64,000 nt of DNA from an uncultured Polaribacter sp. (lineage in GTDB: Bacteria > Bacteroidota > Bacteroidia > Flavobacteriales > Flavobacteriaceae), in the NCBI GenBank assembly GCA_947497755.1, contig CANMHT010000002.1:124001-188000 (forward strand). Direction: 5' to 3'. Position 1 is the stretch's first letter. Each line of letters opens with the position of its first letter. Positions 1 to 7,244 of this stretch are shown one piece after another. The translations under genes were made by a program, and so were the position numbers. The notes beneath the pieces are model-generated. The model made no database searches. It was given only the letters and a program-made list of their open reading frames with translations, and was not told the origin of the DNA.

Positions 1-426
1 CATTATTTGTCTCTCAGTGTTTTTATCACTTGTGTGACTACTTATTTTTAATACTTCTCCTTTATAAATTATTCTATAAACTCGCTGATCAATTATCTGA
101 TAAACCTTTGGATTTCTAAACCTTAAAATAGTGGATGCCATCGCTAATTGAACACCTTTTGCGTTTAATAATAATCTTAAAATTCGTTTTGTTTTTTCTA
201 AGTCAAGTTGTTCATCATTTGGATTTATAGAATTCAATTCTGTAATAAGTTCTTGGTCAAATTTAGCATAACGATTAACCTTCCATAAAACAATTTCGTT
301 TAGTTTGTTTTGATCAAAATCTGAGGTATCTGTATCTAATTTTTCGGTAAGTTCTATTTGATAATTTAGTTTTTTGTCTTCTTCTAAAACTTTAAAATCC
401 TTGTCAAATACTGTTTTGTGGTTCAT
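1..426 (-). CDS. HhH DNA glycosylase-like protein, C-terminus cut by window edge
   Basis: The first 142 codons are visible, from an ATG at 426-424; the gene runs off the left edge. The N-terminal 80 residues are charged and helical. Residues 86-118 contain GVQLAMASTILRFRNP followed by VYQIIDQRVYR, a pattern I associate with helix-hairpin-helix DNA glycosylase-like proteins (glycine-rich hairpin, then an Asp in IID). That family link is from memory of the motif and is tentative. The gene begins 13 bp after the PLD-nuclease stop on the same strand, so the two probably form one transcript. No attC-like palindrome separates them, unlike the genes further right. Confidence 0.55.
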   Translation of the reverse strand, partial: MNHKTVFDKDFKVLEEDKKLNYQIELTEKLDTDTSDFDQNKLNEIVLWKVNRYAKFDQELITELNSINPNDEQLDLEKTKRILRLLLNAKGVQLAMASTILRFRNPKVYQIIDQRVYRIIYKGEVLKISSHTSDKNTERQIM

Positions 427-439
427 TCTTTAGGTTCTT

Positions 440-1294
440 CTATTTTAATATTGGGTTGTTCATGCTGGTTTTTCCATAGCTTTCTTTTCCAGTTCTATGA
501 CAATAATTTTCTTTATAATCATAGTTTTCAAACTGGCGCCATGTTTTAAAAGCATAATAAGAAAATGGTCTTTCCGGGTCATAAGGAATTTGTTCTCCAG
601 TTCTTATACAGAAGCCAAATTCAGGATCAATATCTAGTTTTTCTGCTCTTTGTGGTTTTTTGTCATAGACTTTATCAACATCGCTTAAATTTTCGTAATC
701 AAATTCGGATAATGATTTGGTTTCGTAATCATAATCATTAAAGAAATCTATAGAAACATCAAAAAGAATGGTAGAATTTTGATATGCTTTTGTTAGACCA
801 AGAAATTTCTTTTTGTATTGAGGTTTTCTTAAGAAAACAACATCACTTTTATTAAAAATTAGGTTATCTGTAAAGGCTTCGGTCTCATCGAATAAATTTT
901 CAGTCGGATTTAAAATACTTTTAGAGAAATGAACCCCATATTCTATATTATTAACCATAGAATAATCATATAAGTTTAATGAAGTAATTAAACCTTCTTT
1001 TTCGTTGCAATAATGTTTTGCGTGTAAATCTTTATTATAAAGAATAGAAATGTTTTTAAAATTTTTAAAATATTCAAGATCATTTTCATTTAAGCTTTTT
1101 TGCTTGTATCCTTCGTTTTTACCAAAGACTAATATTAAATGAACTTCATGTGTTGCTTTTATTTTGTCAAAAATATTTCGAACATGATTATCAAGTTTTA
1201 TAAAAGGAGAAATAATAACTACATACTTTTTTGCATTCCAGATAATATCTGTTAATTTTTCTTCAAGTAGTTTTCCTGTTAAAAATGTACTCAT
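440..1294 (-). CDS. Single-motif phospholipase D-like nuclease with degenerate zinc-ribbon tail
   Basis: Predicted 284-aa protein. The N-terminal half has a PLD fold: a strand VVIISPF, then HAKHYCNEKEGLITSLN, i.e. H91-x-K93 with Ser105 and Asn107. The usual HKD aspartate position is Glu98. Only one HKD-type motif is present, so a homodimer would be needed for activity (family knowledge). The C-terminus has two ribbon halves, FCIRTGEQIP and YCHRTGKES, which look like CxxC knuckles whose second Cys became Thr. The ATG at 1294 is preferred over an in-frame TTG at 1333 because it directly precedes the domain. It is upstream of the HhH-like gene; the pair may be a nucleic-acid-processing defence module (inference). 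Confidence 0.72.
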   Translation of the reverse strand: MSTFLTGKLLEEKLTDIIWNAKKYVVIISPFIKLDNHVRNIFDKIKATHEVHLILVFGKNEGYKQKSLNENDLEYFKNFKNISILYNKDLHAKHYCNEKEGLITSLNLYDYSMVNNIEYGVHFSKSILNPTENLFDETEAFTDNLIFNKSDVVFLRKPQYKKKFLGLTKAYQNSTILFDVSIDFFNDYDYETKSLSEFDYENLSDVDKVYDKKPQRAEKLDIDPEFGFCIRTGEQIPYDPERPFSYYAFKTWRQFENYDYKENYCHRTGKESYGKTSMNNPILK

Positions 1295-1365
1295 GAGGTT
1301 TAGTTTACTGTCTTTTTCTTTATTGTTTAGCAAACTCTAAATAAGAGGAAATCACTAATAAATAA

Positions 1366-1389
1366 AATAGGTATTTATACCTGTTTTAA
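1366..1389. repeat. AATAGGTrTTTATACCTGTTTT motif, copy 1
   Basis: This 24-bp sequence recurs at 9752-9776 with one substitution and one extra T. It contains an inverted repeat AGGTAT-tt-ATACCT. A weaker relative lies near 7000-7020. Here it sits between the PLD gene and the truncated end of cassette array 1; the other copy sits in the head region behind tRNA-Leu. I infer that it marks an island border or recombinase-binding site. Confidence 0.4.
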
Positions 1390-1431
1390 TAATGAGATTA
1401 TACCTTAGTTTTATTACTTATACCGCTATTA

Positions 1432-1452
1432 CTTATAGTCATTGTGGGCTGT
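1432..1452 (-). repeat. Truncated attC-like half site (R''/L'') after the 144-aa gene
   Basis: On the minus strand this reads CAGCCCAC-AATG-ACTATAAG, matching the R''-spacer-L'' order of the other sites in this region. It is complementary to the R' core in front of the same gene (GTTGGCT at 1912-1918, one mismatch). No matching L'/R' half is found between here and the PLD gene, so array 1 appears cut off at this point, close to the 1366-1389 motif. Confidence 0.45.
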
Positions 1453-1462
1453 TGTATTTTTA

Positions 1463-1897
1463 TTATTTCATTTTATTTCTTATCCATATTATAGCTAATT
1501 TTATTCCAATAAACACTCCAACTCCAGTTATTAAGAACATTATCCCTTCTCCATCTAATTTATTAAATTTTATAGCTGTAAAAATTGTTTTTAAGAAACC
1601 GTAAGAAATTATCCAAAACGAAAAAAAAAGGTGGAAATTTAAACTCTTAGAATAATTTAAGGAAATCGGATTTTCATTCCAATTTGGTTTTTTGAATTTA
1701 ATTCCTAAAAAACTCCAAAGTTTAATAACTAAAGGGAAAAAAAGTAATGCTATGATGAAAGTGATTAGACTCATACCTAAATAAAAGTCATTTTGCTTAT
1801 CAATGTTCTCATTATGGTCGAAAAGCAACAATGATATTAGACTTATTATTAATATAAATATAGCTTTAACCTTTCCAGTTTTATTCCAATTTTTCAT
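1463..1897 (-). CDS. Cassette-borne membrane protein with four predicted TM segments
   Basis: A 144-aa protein of unknown function. Hydrophobic segments lie near residues 12-30, 40-60, 88-108 and 118-138, the last followed by a basic tail (IWIRNKMK), so an inner-membrane protein is likely. No motif is recognised. It begins with MKNWNKTGK at an ATG and is the last gene of array 1 in its direction. It is bounded upstream by a complete attC-like palindrome and downstream by a truncated one. Co-orientation with six further single genes fits a gene cassette. Confidence 0.6.
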   Translation of the reverse strand: MKNWNKTGKVKAIFILIISLISLLLFDHNENIDKQNDFYLGMSLITFIIALLFFPLVIKLWSFLGIKFKKPNWNENPISLNYSKSLNFHLFFSFWIISYGFLKTIFTAIKFNKLDGEGIMFLITGVGVFIGIKLAIIWIRNKMK

Positions 1898-1909
1898 TTC
1901 AATTATGTT

Positions 1910-2042
1910 AAAGCCAACTGTTTGCGTATAATTTGTGAGGTAAGAAAATTCGGGGAATTTTCCGTCGTAGAACTTATGTAAGTTGTTTGTGTTTTCAATT
2001 TTAATTTAAATATAGTAATTAGTTATAACATTGTTGTAGCTA
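1910..2042 (-). repeat. attC-like site A
   Basis: Imperfect palindrome of about 133 bp between the 144-aa and 307-aa genes. Minus-strand order: R'' TAGCTACAAC, L'' ATGTTATAAC, central loop with a small GGAAAATTC/GAATTTTC stem, L' AATTATACGC, R' GTTGGCTTT. The R'' matches the R' in front of the 307-aa gene (GTTATAGCTA, nine of ten), as expected if the two halves belonged to one circular cassette. The central part is shared with sites B and D. Confidence 0.6.
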
Positions 2043-2046
2043 GTTT

Positions 2047-2970
2047 TTATACGTGTTTTAAAAACTTGCTAATTAATTCATCTTTTATAATAATTTCATT
2101 TTTTGAATAATTATATATTTGATCTTGATTGATTCCATTTAAGTTATCTATGTATACAGGTTGTTTTATTTTGTCAATAAATTTCCTCCAATATTTTTTT
2201 ACAATTCGATTTTCGATTATTTCATAGTTGATGCTTTGCTGTTCAATTTTTAATTTTTCTCTGAAATTTTCTAAATCTTTTTGACCATATAAGTCTTCAA
2301 AGTAGCAAGCAATGTAGAATTTAAATTGTACTTCTATTAGATAGAAATCTTTAATTCTATCTTTTTCTTGAAGTTTAAAAATTAATATGTTTTCGTTTTT
2401 ATGAATAAAGATAGTATCATCATTATTTAATTTACTTATTTCAGGATGTTTAATTGTTTTTTTAACTATCCTAGAAAATTCATATTCATCATTGGTGTTT
2501 ATTGTTCTAGGAATTGTAATTGTGAGTTCTTGTATAAAAAGAAACTTGTCTTTAGTTATAAAAGATTTATCAGCTAATGTATTCCCGTTTATTATCCAAA
2601 TAAGATTATTCTCTTTTGTATAAAACTCTTCTCTTCTTTCAATTTCAGAGAAATTTATATTTGAATTTTGAACTTCGATAATAGTTCCATTATTTAATAA
2701 GATATCTGCTCTATGAGATTTTAAGTTTCTTGTTAATACAACCTCTCTATTAGCTTTTGGAAATAAACTTTGCCATTTTAAATGCCATTCTGAAATTGAT
2801 TCACTCCAATTATCACAATCTATTGTTTTTCTTTTGTAGTGCCACCAATGTTTAATTCTTTGATCTCCTTTTCTCCCTTTAACTTTAGATTTACATATTT
2901 CGCAAAATGCAATTTGTCCAGAATAACTAACTTGTATTCTTTCTCTTTGTTCATTTATTGCATATCTCAT
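2047..2970 (-). CDS. CoiA-like PD-(D/E)XK nuclease
   Basis: A 307-aa protein. Residues 20-50 hold a Cys/His-rich segment (C23, C26, H41, H44) resembling a small zinc finger. It is followed by ESISEWHLKWQSLFP and HRADILLNNGTIIEVQNS, with Asp89 and Glu99-x-Gln101 fitting the PD-(D/E)XK nuclease core of competence protein CoiA-like families. The C-terminal half is not recognised. CoiA affects handling of incoming DNA in naturally competent Firmicutes, but relatives occur widely without competence genes, so defence or repair is equally possible. It is a single-gene cassette between sites A and B; no competence genes are nearby. Confidence 0.72.
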   Translation of the reverse strand: MRYAINEQRERIQVSYSGQIAFCEICKSKVKGRKGDQRIKHWWHYKRKTIDCDNWSESISEWHLKWQSLFPKANREVVLTRNLKSHRADILLNNGTIIEVQNSNINFSEIERREEFYTKENNLIWIINGNTLADKSFITKDKFLFIQELTITIPRTINTNDEYEFSRIVKKTIKHPEISKLNNDDTIFIHKNENILIFKLQEKDRIKDFYLIEVQFKFYIACYFEDLYGQKDLENFREKLKIEQQSINYEIIENRIVKKYWRKFIDKIKQPVYIDNLNGINQDQIYNYSKNEIIIKDELISKFLKHV

Positions 2971-2982
2971 TTTGAAAAAAAA

Positions 2983-3120
2983 TAGCTATAACGGTTTGTG
3001 TATAATTTGTGTGGTAAGAAAATTCGTAGAATTTTCCGCCGTAGAAATTAGTTAAGTTGTTTGTGTTTTCAATTTTAGTTTAAATATAGCAATTAATTAT
3101 AGACAATGTTGTATAGTGGC
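2983..3120 (-). repeat. attC-like site B
   Basis: A 138-bp palindrome between the CoiA-like gene and the first 185-aa gene. Minus strand: R'' ACTATACAAC, L'' GTCTATAATT, loop, L' AATTATACAC, R' GTTATAGCTA. The loop contains a small GGAAAATTC/GAATTTTC stem. It is nearly identical to site D outside the R' core, because both follow copies of the same gene. Confidence 0.6.
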
Positions 3121-3825
3121 TTTGATTAATTTAATGATGCCTTACTAAACTCGATGTTTTCATCAATTCCGATATCATATAGTTTTTCAATCTCATTTTC
3201 AATATTATTGATTTTTTTTAATTCTAAATTTATAGAGGTGGAGTATAGAAGTTCTGGCAGATCACTATCTTTATTGTAAGTATTAAATATTAAGTTTCCA
3301 TATTCGATATTTTCAAATGTTCTAGTGTGTTCAATTCCCAAACCTAATCTTTCGTGATATTTTGTTTTAAGATTTGTTCTATAAATTCCATAATCTCTAT
3401 TATAACTTAAAGTTTTAGTATTGATAATTAAATGTTCCTTGCCAAATAGATTCCATAATAAGTAGCGAAATGGTACAAAGAAAATGAAAGCTCCAAAAAT
3501 AATTATTCCAAAAACAGATTGAGGTTCATCTTTTATAGATGATGTTGATGCAATGTAAATTAATAATATAATTAAAGTTAGAGTAAAAATTGAAAGTAGA
3601 ATTTTTCCAATAGGATGAGATTTTACAAATAATGTAAGGTAAATATTTACTCCATCGTTATTTATTTCATATTCGTTCTTCATTTTTTTAGCTTGTGTAC
3701 AACGGTCTCGTATAACCGTCAGTTACGATTAAATATACTTAATTTTTCGGTTTAGCATAGGTCTTTGTAATTCTGAGTGGATTCAGATGTAGTCGAATCT
3801 GCTGTAATTGAAGTTATACATTGTT
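2990..3825 (-). repeat. Duplicated cassette, copy 1
   Basis: This segment, a 185-aa gene plus both flanking palindromes, is repeated at 4252-5088 with only scattered substitutions and a few small indels in the spacer. The proteins differ at residue 12 (Val/Ile) and at one His/Tyr around residue 117. The copies are separated by a different gene with its own cores, so this is not simple tandem duplication. Confidence 0.9.
3126..3683 (-). CDS. Membrane protein with PH-like domain, cassette copy 1
   Basis: A 185-aa protein. Two hydrophobic segments at residues about 24-45 and 55-75 are followed by a beta-rich stretch beginning EHLIINTKTLSYNRDYGIYRTN and ending near residue 150. The two-TM-then-beta layout resembles bacterial PH-like (bPH) membrane proteins, but I do not recognise a specific family. 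A near-identical second copy lies at 4389-4946. The ATG is followed by MKNEYEINNDG. Function unknown; cassette context suggests mobility rather than a housekeeping role. Confidence 0.65.
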   Translation of the reverse strand: MKNEYEINNDGVNIYLTLFVKSHPIGKILLSIFTLTLIILLIYIASTSSIKDEPQSVFGIIIFGAFIFFVPFRYLLWNLFGKEHLIINTKTLSYNRDYGIYRTNLKTKYHERLGLGIEHTRTFENIEYGNLIFNTYNKDSDLPELLYSTSINLELKKINNIENEIEKLYDIGIDENIEFSKASLN

Positions 3826-3833
3826 AGCTTTAG
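3690..3833 (-). repeat. attC-like site C
   Basis: A 144-bp palindrome with a loop different from sites A/B/D. Minus strand: R'' CTAAAGCTAAC, L'' ATGTATAAC, loop with AGATTC/GAATCT-like stem, L' GGTTATACGA, R' GTTGTACACAAGCT. R'' matches the R' in front of the 135-aa gene (GTTAGCTTTA) in ten of ten bases. The stop codon of the 135-aa gene overlaps the start of R''. Confidence 0.6.
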
Positions 3834-4237
3834 TTTTTTTGTTTTTCATTCACTCGTTTTCTAATACTCATTATACTTGGATAAATCAGAATTATTTGTA
3901 CAAATATTATAAATCCAATTAGAGCAATTAAAATAGTCCAAATATTTTCCAATTCAACGTTTTCAAAATAATTCAAAATAACCAAAGAAATTGGTATAAA
4001 AAGAAAAGTAAAGAAATTTGGAATTGGGATTATTTTCAAATCGTTTTCCGTTTTAAAAATAAATTCAGGTGAATAATAATCCGCATAATTTCCAGGTAAA
4101 TATTTCACGTAATATTTGAATTCAGATTTATATTTAGTTGTTATTGACGAACCATTTTCAAACATAACTTTTCTTTTCCGTTCCATTTCAGTCGGAATAA
4201 AATGCTCTAAAAATAGTTGTTTGTCAATGTCGTTCAT
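3830..4237 (-). CDS. Cassette-borne small membrane protein
   Basis: A 135-aa protein with a soluble N-terminal part of about 70 residues, then two hydrophobic segments (about 74-92 and 100-122) and a basic tail ending IRKRVNEKQKN. No family recognised. It lies between the two copies of the 185-aa cassette and has its own perfectly matched ten-base cores (R' GTTAGCTTTA, R'' TAAAGCTAAC). The ATG at 4237 gives MNDIDKQLFLEHF. Confidence 0.58.
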   Translation of the reverse strand: MNDIDKQLFLEHFIPTEMERKRKVMFENGSSITTKYKSEFKYYVKYLPGNYADYYSPEFIFKTENDLKIIPIPNFFTFLFIPISLVILNYFENVELENIWTILIALIGFIIFVQIILIYPSIMSIRKRVNEKQKN

Positions 4238-4245
4238 TCAAATTA

Positions 4246-4382
4246 AAGCTAACGGTTTGTGTATAATTTGTGTGGTAAGAAAATTCTCGAATTTTCCGCC
4301 GTAGACAAATCATGTTAAGTTGTTTGTGTTTTCAATTTTAGTTTAAATATAGCAATTAATTATAGACGATGTTGTACAGTGA
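4246..4382 (-). repeat. attC-like site D
   Basis: A 137-bp palindrome, nearly identical to site B in L and loop sequence. Minus strand: R'' TCACTGTACAAC, L' TTATACAC, R' GTTAGCTTT. R'' matches the R' of its own gene (GTTGTACA) in eight of eight bases. The loop carries a GGAAAATTCGAGAATTTTC hairpin. Confidence 0.6.
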
Positions 4383-5088
4383 CTTTGATTAATTTAATGA
4401 TGCCTTACTAAACTCGATGTTTTCATCAATTCCGATATCATATAGTTTTTCAATCTCATTTTCAATATTATTGATTTTTTTTAATTCTAAATTTATAGAG
4501 GTGGAGTATAGAAGTTCTGGTAGATCACTATCTTTATTGTAAGTATTAAATATTAAGTTTCCATATTCGATATTTTCAAATGTTCTAGTGTATTCAATTC
4601 CCAAACCTAATCTTTCGTGATATTTTGTTTTAAGATTTGTTCTATAAATTCCATAATCTCTATTATAACTTAAAGTTTTAGTATTGATAATCAAATGTTC
4701 CTTACCAAATAGATTCCATAATAAGTAGCGAAATGGTACAAAGAAAATGAAAGCTCCAAAAATAATTATTCCAAAAACAGATTGAGGTTCATCTTTTATA
4801 GATGATGTTGATGCAATGTAAATTAATAATATAATTAAAGTTAGAGTAAAAATTGAAAGTAGAATTTTTCCAATAGGATGAGATTTTACAAATAATGTAA
4901 GGTAAATATTTATTCCATCGTTATTTATTTCATATTCGTTCTTCATTTTTTTAGCTTGTGTACAACGGTCTCGTATAACCGTCAGTTACGATTAAATATA
5001 CTTAATTTTTCGGTTTAGCATAGGTTTTTGTAATTCTGAGTGGATTCAGACGTAGTCGAATCTGCTGTAATTGTGGTTATACATTGTT
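4252..5088 (-). repeat. Duplicated cassette, copy 2
   Basis: Second copy of the segment at 2990-3825. Similarity starts at the AACGGTTTGTGTATAA core and ends at TTATACATTGTT, so its ends coincide with the proposed recombination cores rather than with gene ends. Confidence 0.9.
4389..4946 (-). CDS. Membrane protein with PH-like domain, cassette copy 2
   Basis: 185 aa, the same protein as at 3126-3683 except for Ile instead of Val at residue 12 and Tyr instead of His in GIEYTRTF. Two TM segments followed by a beta-rich PH-like domain. Both copies are intact, with the same start and stop and the same flanking palindromes, so duplication was recent or the copies are kept alike by recombination. 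Function unknown. Confidence 0.65.
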   Translation of the reverse strand: MKNEYEINNDGINIYLTLFVKSHPIGKILLSIFTLTLIILLIYIASTSSIKDEPQSVFGIIIFGAFIFFVPFRYLLWNLFGKEHLIINTKTLSYNRDYGIYRTNLKTKYHERLGLGIEYTRTFENIEYGNLIFNTYNKDSDLPELLYSTSINLELKKINNIENEIEKLYDIGIDENIEFSKASLN

Positions 5089-5095
5089 GTGTGCA
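4953..5095 (-). repeat. attC-like site E
   Basis: A 143-bp palindrome with the same loop as site C. Minus strand: R'' TGCACACAAC, L'' ATGTATAACC, R' GTTGTACACAAGCT. Here R'' and L'' lie inside the end of the DUF6756-like gene: they encode its last residues (AHNNV), and the TAA stop falls in L''. Confidence 0.6.
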
Positions 5096-5607
5096 GTTAT
5101 TTTTTCTTCAAGTTTTTTCATTCGAGCAATTATAGTCCCAGTTCCGATTAATACATCGTGATGGTTTGTAGACAAAAACCAATCATACTTTTTTGAAATC
5201 AGATAATATTCATCCAACCCTAATGATTCGCCTATTACCGAAATGATTGTATCAACTTTTCCTTCGTAAAACCAGTATTTGGTCATTTCGTTTACAGTCT
5301 CATTTACTAAAAAATAGACAGTTTCATTTTTGCCTATCAAAAGTCCAAGTTTTTCGTAAGGGTCATTTTTACAACTTATTCCAAAGGTTTCAACTTTCAA
5401 ATCATCCCATAGCCAACTCCTTTTGACTTTAGATGGTCGTTCGTAAAGAAACTTTTTTTTAATATTGGAATAGACTGTATTCCATTCATTAATGTTCAAA
5501 TCTCTAAAGTCATCATTTTTGATATTTAGTTCTTTTCGAACTCTTTCAATATCTGTTCTTAAGTGAGTCCAATCTTTTTGTAAAGTACTTCTCTTTTTGT
5601 CGCTCAT
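5077..5607 (-). CDS. DUF6756-like protein, cassette-borne
   Basis: A 176-aa soluble protein starting MSDKKRSTLQ. Features are a helical N-terminus (LRTDIERVRKELNIK), a central KRSWLWDDLK, YWFYEGKV, then EYYLISKKYDWFLSTNHHDVLIGTG. I associate this order with the uncharacterised DUF6756 family; molecular role unknown. An in-frame ATG at 5625 would add MLYAIK, but those codons lie in the attC-like R' core (ATGTTGTATGCA), so the ATG at 5607 is preferred. The last codons and stop are supplied by site E, showing how tightly gene and recombination site are joined. Confidence 0.6.
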   Translation of the reverse strand: MSDKKRSTLQKDWTHLRTDIERVRKELNIKNDDFRDLNINEWNTVYSNIKKKFLYERPSKVKRSWLWDDLKVETFGISCKNDPYEKLGLLIGKNETVYFLVNETVNEMTKYWFYEGKVDTIISVIGESLGLDEYYLISKKYDWFLSTNHHDVLIGTGTIIARMKKLEEKITAHNNV

Positions 5608-5613
5608 TTTAAT

Positions 5614-5709
5614 TGCATACAACATTTCTGTGTATAAATTATGTAAGTTGTTATTGTTTTCAATTTTGTTTTAAATATAGCGATTAGTTATACATGTTGT
5701 TGTGAGTAG
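5614..5709 (-). repeat. attC-like site F
   Basis: The shortest complete site, 96 bp. Minus strand: R'' CTACTCACAAC, L'' ATGTATAACT, short loop, L' AATTTATACAC, R' GTTGTATGCA. The R' pairs with the R'' at the end of the DUF6756-like gene (nine of ten), and the R'' matches GTTGTGA in front of the RelA/SpoT-domain gene (seven of seven). Confidence 0.6.
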
Positions 5710-5710
5710 T

Positions 5711-6757
5711 TTATTGGGTTTCAATATTATATTTCTTTATAATTTTTTCAATTGGGATATTCATCGATTTCTGCAATTTAATTTCAGTTTCATCCATATA
5801 CGTGTAAAAATTTGAAGTGATTTTATCAAAGAATGTATTGTGAAATTTATATAACAGGGCATTTGCAATTGCTAATTGAAATTCACTTTCCCATGTCATA
5901 AGCTTTTCATAATTTTTTAGATATTTTGGTGTTAATAATTTGTCAAGTTTCTCAAGAGTATCAATTCCAAATAGTTTTAAATTTATAATAACATCTTTCT
6001 CTTCATCAGCTGAAACAAATCCATCAATACTACCTTGTTCGATTAAATGATGAAATTTATCTTCTAAATATGAATTTAATGTAGTTGAATTGATGGGAAT
6101 ATTTAATTTACCTTCTTTTGTTGCAACTGTTACATCGCTTGATATTTTGTCAATTGCAGCTGCAATGGAATTAAACTCTCTATCTGCAAGTTCAAGGCTG
6201 CCAGCTAAAACAGTAAATCTTCGTTTAATTTCTGAAGGTAATTGACCAGAAAATTTATAGTTTCTATCATGCTCAATTTCTGCCCAAGCATGTTGAAGAA
6301 TTGTTCTTATTTGGAATTCAAATTTCAATCCTCTAAATTTCTTATATTCAGGCAGTTTTAATCTGTCAGCTTTTAATTCAGCAATAAAATGGATAGATTG
6401 ATATCCAACTTTATCTGTTCCTAATTCTGCTTTTTTATCAACACTATTTTTTTGGTCAATTTTAAAAGCTTTTTTTACTATTTCACTTACTTTTTCTACA
6501 TCTGATTCTACATAAGTAATAACTCTAATTCCTGCAAGGTCATGAACTTCTTTTTCAGGATTTGAATATGCTTTTTTGGAAACTTTAGTGTAAAATGAAT
6601 CAATGTCTTTTGCTCTTGAATATAAGGCATGAATATTAAGATTATTTTCTTCTAATAATTCAGTTAATATATTTTCTATTTTATTCGCAAGTTTCTTATA
6701 GAGTGGACGATTGGTTATATACCAATTTTTGATTTTTTGATTTTTATTCTGCTCCAT
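5711..6757 (-). CDS. RelA/SpoT synthetase-domain protein (toxSAS-like candidate)
   Basis: A 348-aa protein with a clear nucleotide pyrophosphokinase domain over residues about 40-200: SRAKDIDSFYTK with basic R48/K50, D73-LAGIRVI, GYQSIHF (118-124) and FEFQIRTILQHAWAEIEHD (146-164). No HD hydrolase, TGS or ACT domain is present. The C-terminal 140 residues are helical and unrecognised. Stand-alone synthetases make (p)ppGpp or, in toxSAS members, toxic nucleotides or pyrophosphorylated tRNA; which applies is undecided. No antitoxin gene overlaps it, though the extension could act as a built-in regulator (inference). It is the first gene of array 1 in its direction; only its R' core (GTTGTGA at 6772-6778) lies upstream. 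Confidence 0.82.
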   Translation of the reverse strand: MEQNKNQKIKNWYITNRPLYKKLANKIENILTELLEENNLNIHALYSRAKDIDSFYTKVSKKAYSNPEKEVHDLAGIRVITYVESDVEKVSEIVKKAFKIDQKNSVDKKAELGTDKVGYQSIHFIAELKADRLKLPEYKKFRGLKFEFQIRTILQHAWAEIEHDRNYKFSGQLPSEIKRRFTVLAGSLELADREFNSIAAAIDKISSDVTVATKEGKLNIPINSTTLNSYLEDKFHHLIEQGSIDGFVSADEEKDVIINLKLFGIDTLEKLDKLLTPKYLKNYEKLMTWESEFQLAIANALLYKFHNTFFDKITSNFYTYMDETEIKLQKSMNIPIEKIIKKYNIETQ

Positions 6758-6852
6758 TTAATTTTAATTTTTCACAACTTATCGCTAAACGAAAAGACAT
6801 ATTCATATTTTTATATTGCTATAAAAAAATCCTTTCTAAAGGGAAGTATCAC

Positions 6853-6940
6853 GGCATTTTTTTATGAAGCAATTAGATATTTTCCTTTTCCTTAGCTTGG
6901 TTAAATGTACTATAAAGTCTAATAAAATAAAAGGTTTTTA
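6853..6940. repeat. Island head repeat, copy 1
   Basis: Similar to 9608-9692, including a 37-bp identical stretch (6873-6909 = 9626-9662) containing TTTTCCTTTTCCTTAG. Both copies lie the same way, between a tRNA-Leu 3' end with terminator and the first gene of a cassette array. On the minus strand both encode an open stretch ending TFNQAKEKENI and a stop, which could be a coding remnant. The rest of 6779-7071 shows no gene. Confidence 0.7.
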
Positions 6941-7071
6941 ATCTAAAAGTAGGATAGATTATTAGTTGATCAAATTAGATCGATTAATTAACATCTAAAA
7001 CAAGTATTTATAGCGGTATTGAAAACTGAGTTATAAAGTTGTAGTTTATAGAAAAGGTGAATTAAGAATAT

Positions 7072-7103
7072 AAAAAAAGCCTTAACAAATTTGTTAAGGC
7101 TTT
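7072..7103 (-). terminator. Rho-independent terminator behind the tRNA-Leu fragment
   Basis: Stem GCCTTAAC/GTTAAGGC at 7079-7100 followed on the minus strand by a T run. It duplicates the terminator downstream of the intact tRNA-Leu at 9947-9981, with a 3-bp shorter loop. Confidence 0.8.
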
Positions 7104-7108
7104 AGTTG

Positions 7109-7163
7109 TACTGAAGATGGGACTTGAACCCATACGGGCATTACTGCCCACTGGATTTTAAGT
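7109..7163 (-). repeat. tRNA-Leu 3' fragment, attachment site repeat (distal)
   Basis: 55 bp identical to 9987-10041, i.e. the 3' half of tRNA-Leu(UAA) from the anticodon loop to the discriminator base. Identity stops just past the anticodon loop (TTTTAAGT, then TCAATATT here versus CCAGCGTG in the intact gene). This is the usual signature of tyrosine-recombinase integration into a tRNA gene, so it is called one att end of the 2.9-kb island. Confidence 0.87.
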
Positions 7164-7244
7164 TCAATATTATTCGTTCTTAAAAAATAAAAAATTGATT
7201 CCCAGGGTTTTAAAAATACGTACAAATCCTAAAATCTTCCTTTT

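Noticed and set aside
1392..1604. 70-codon plus-strand frame overlapping the 144-aa gene
   Set aside because: Antisense to a membrane protein; hydrophobicity is explained by that gene and the frame starts in border DNA.
1910..5709. CRISPR array
   Set aside because: Repeats are 96-144 bp palindromes spaced by whole genes, not short repeats with uniform spacers, and no cas genes are present.
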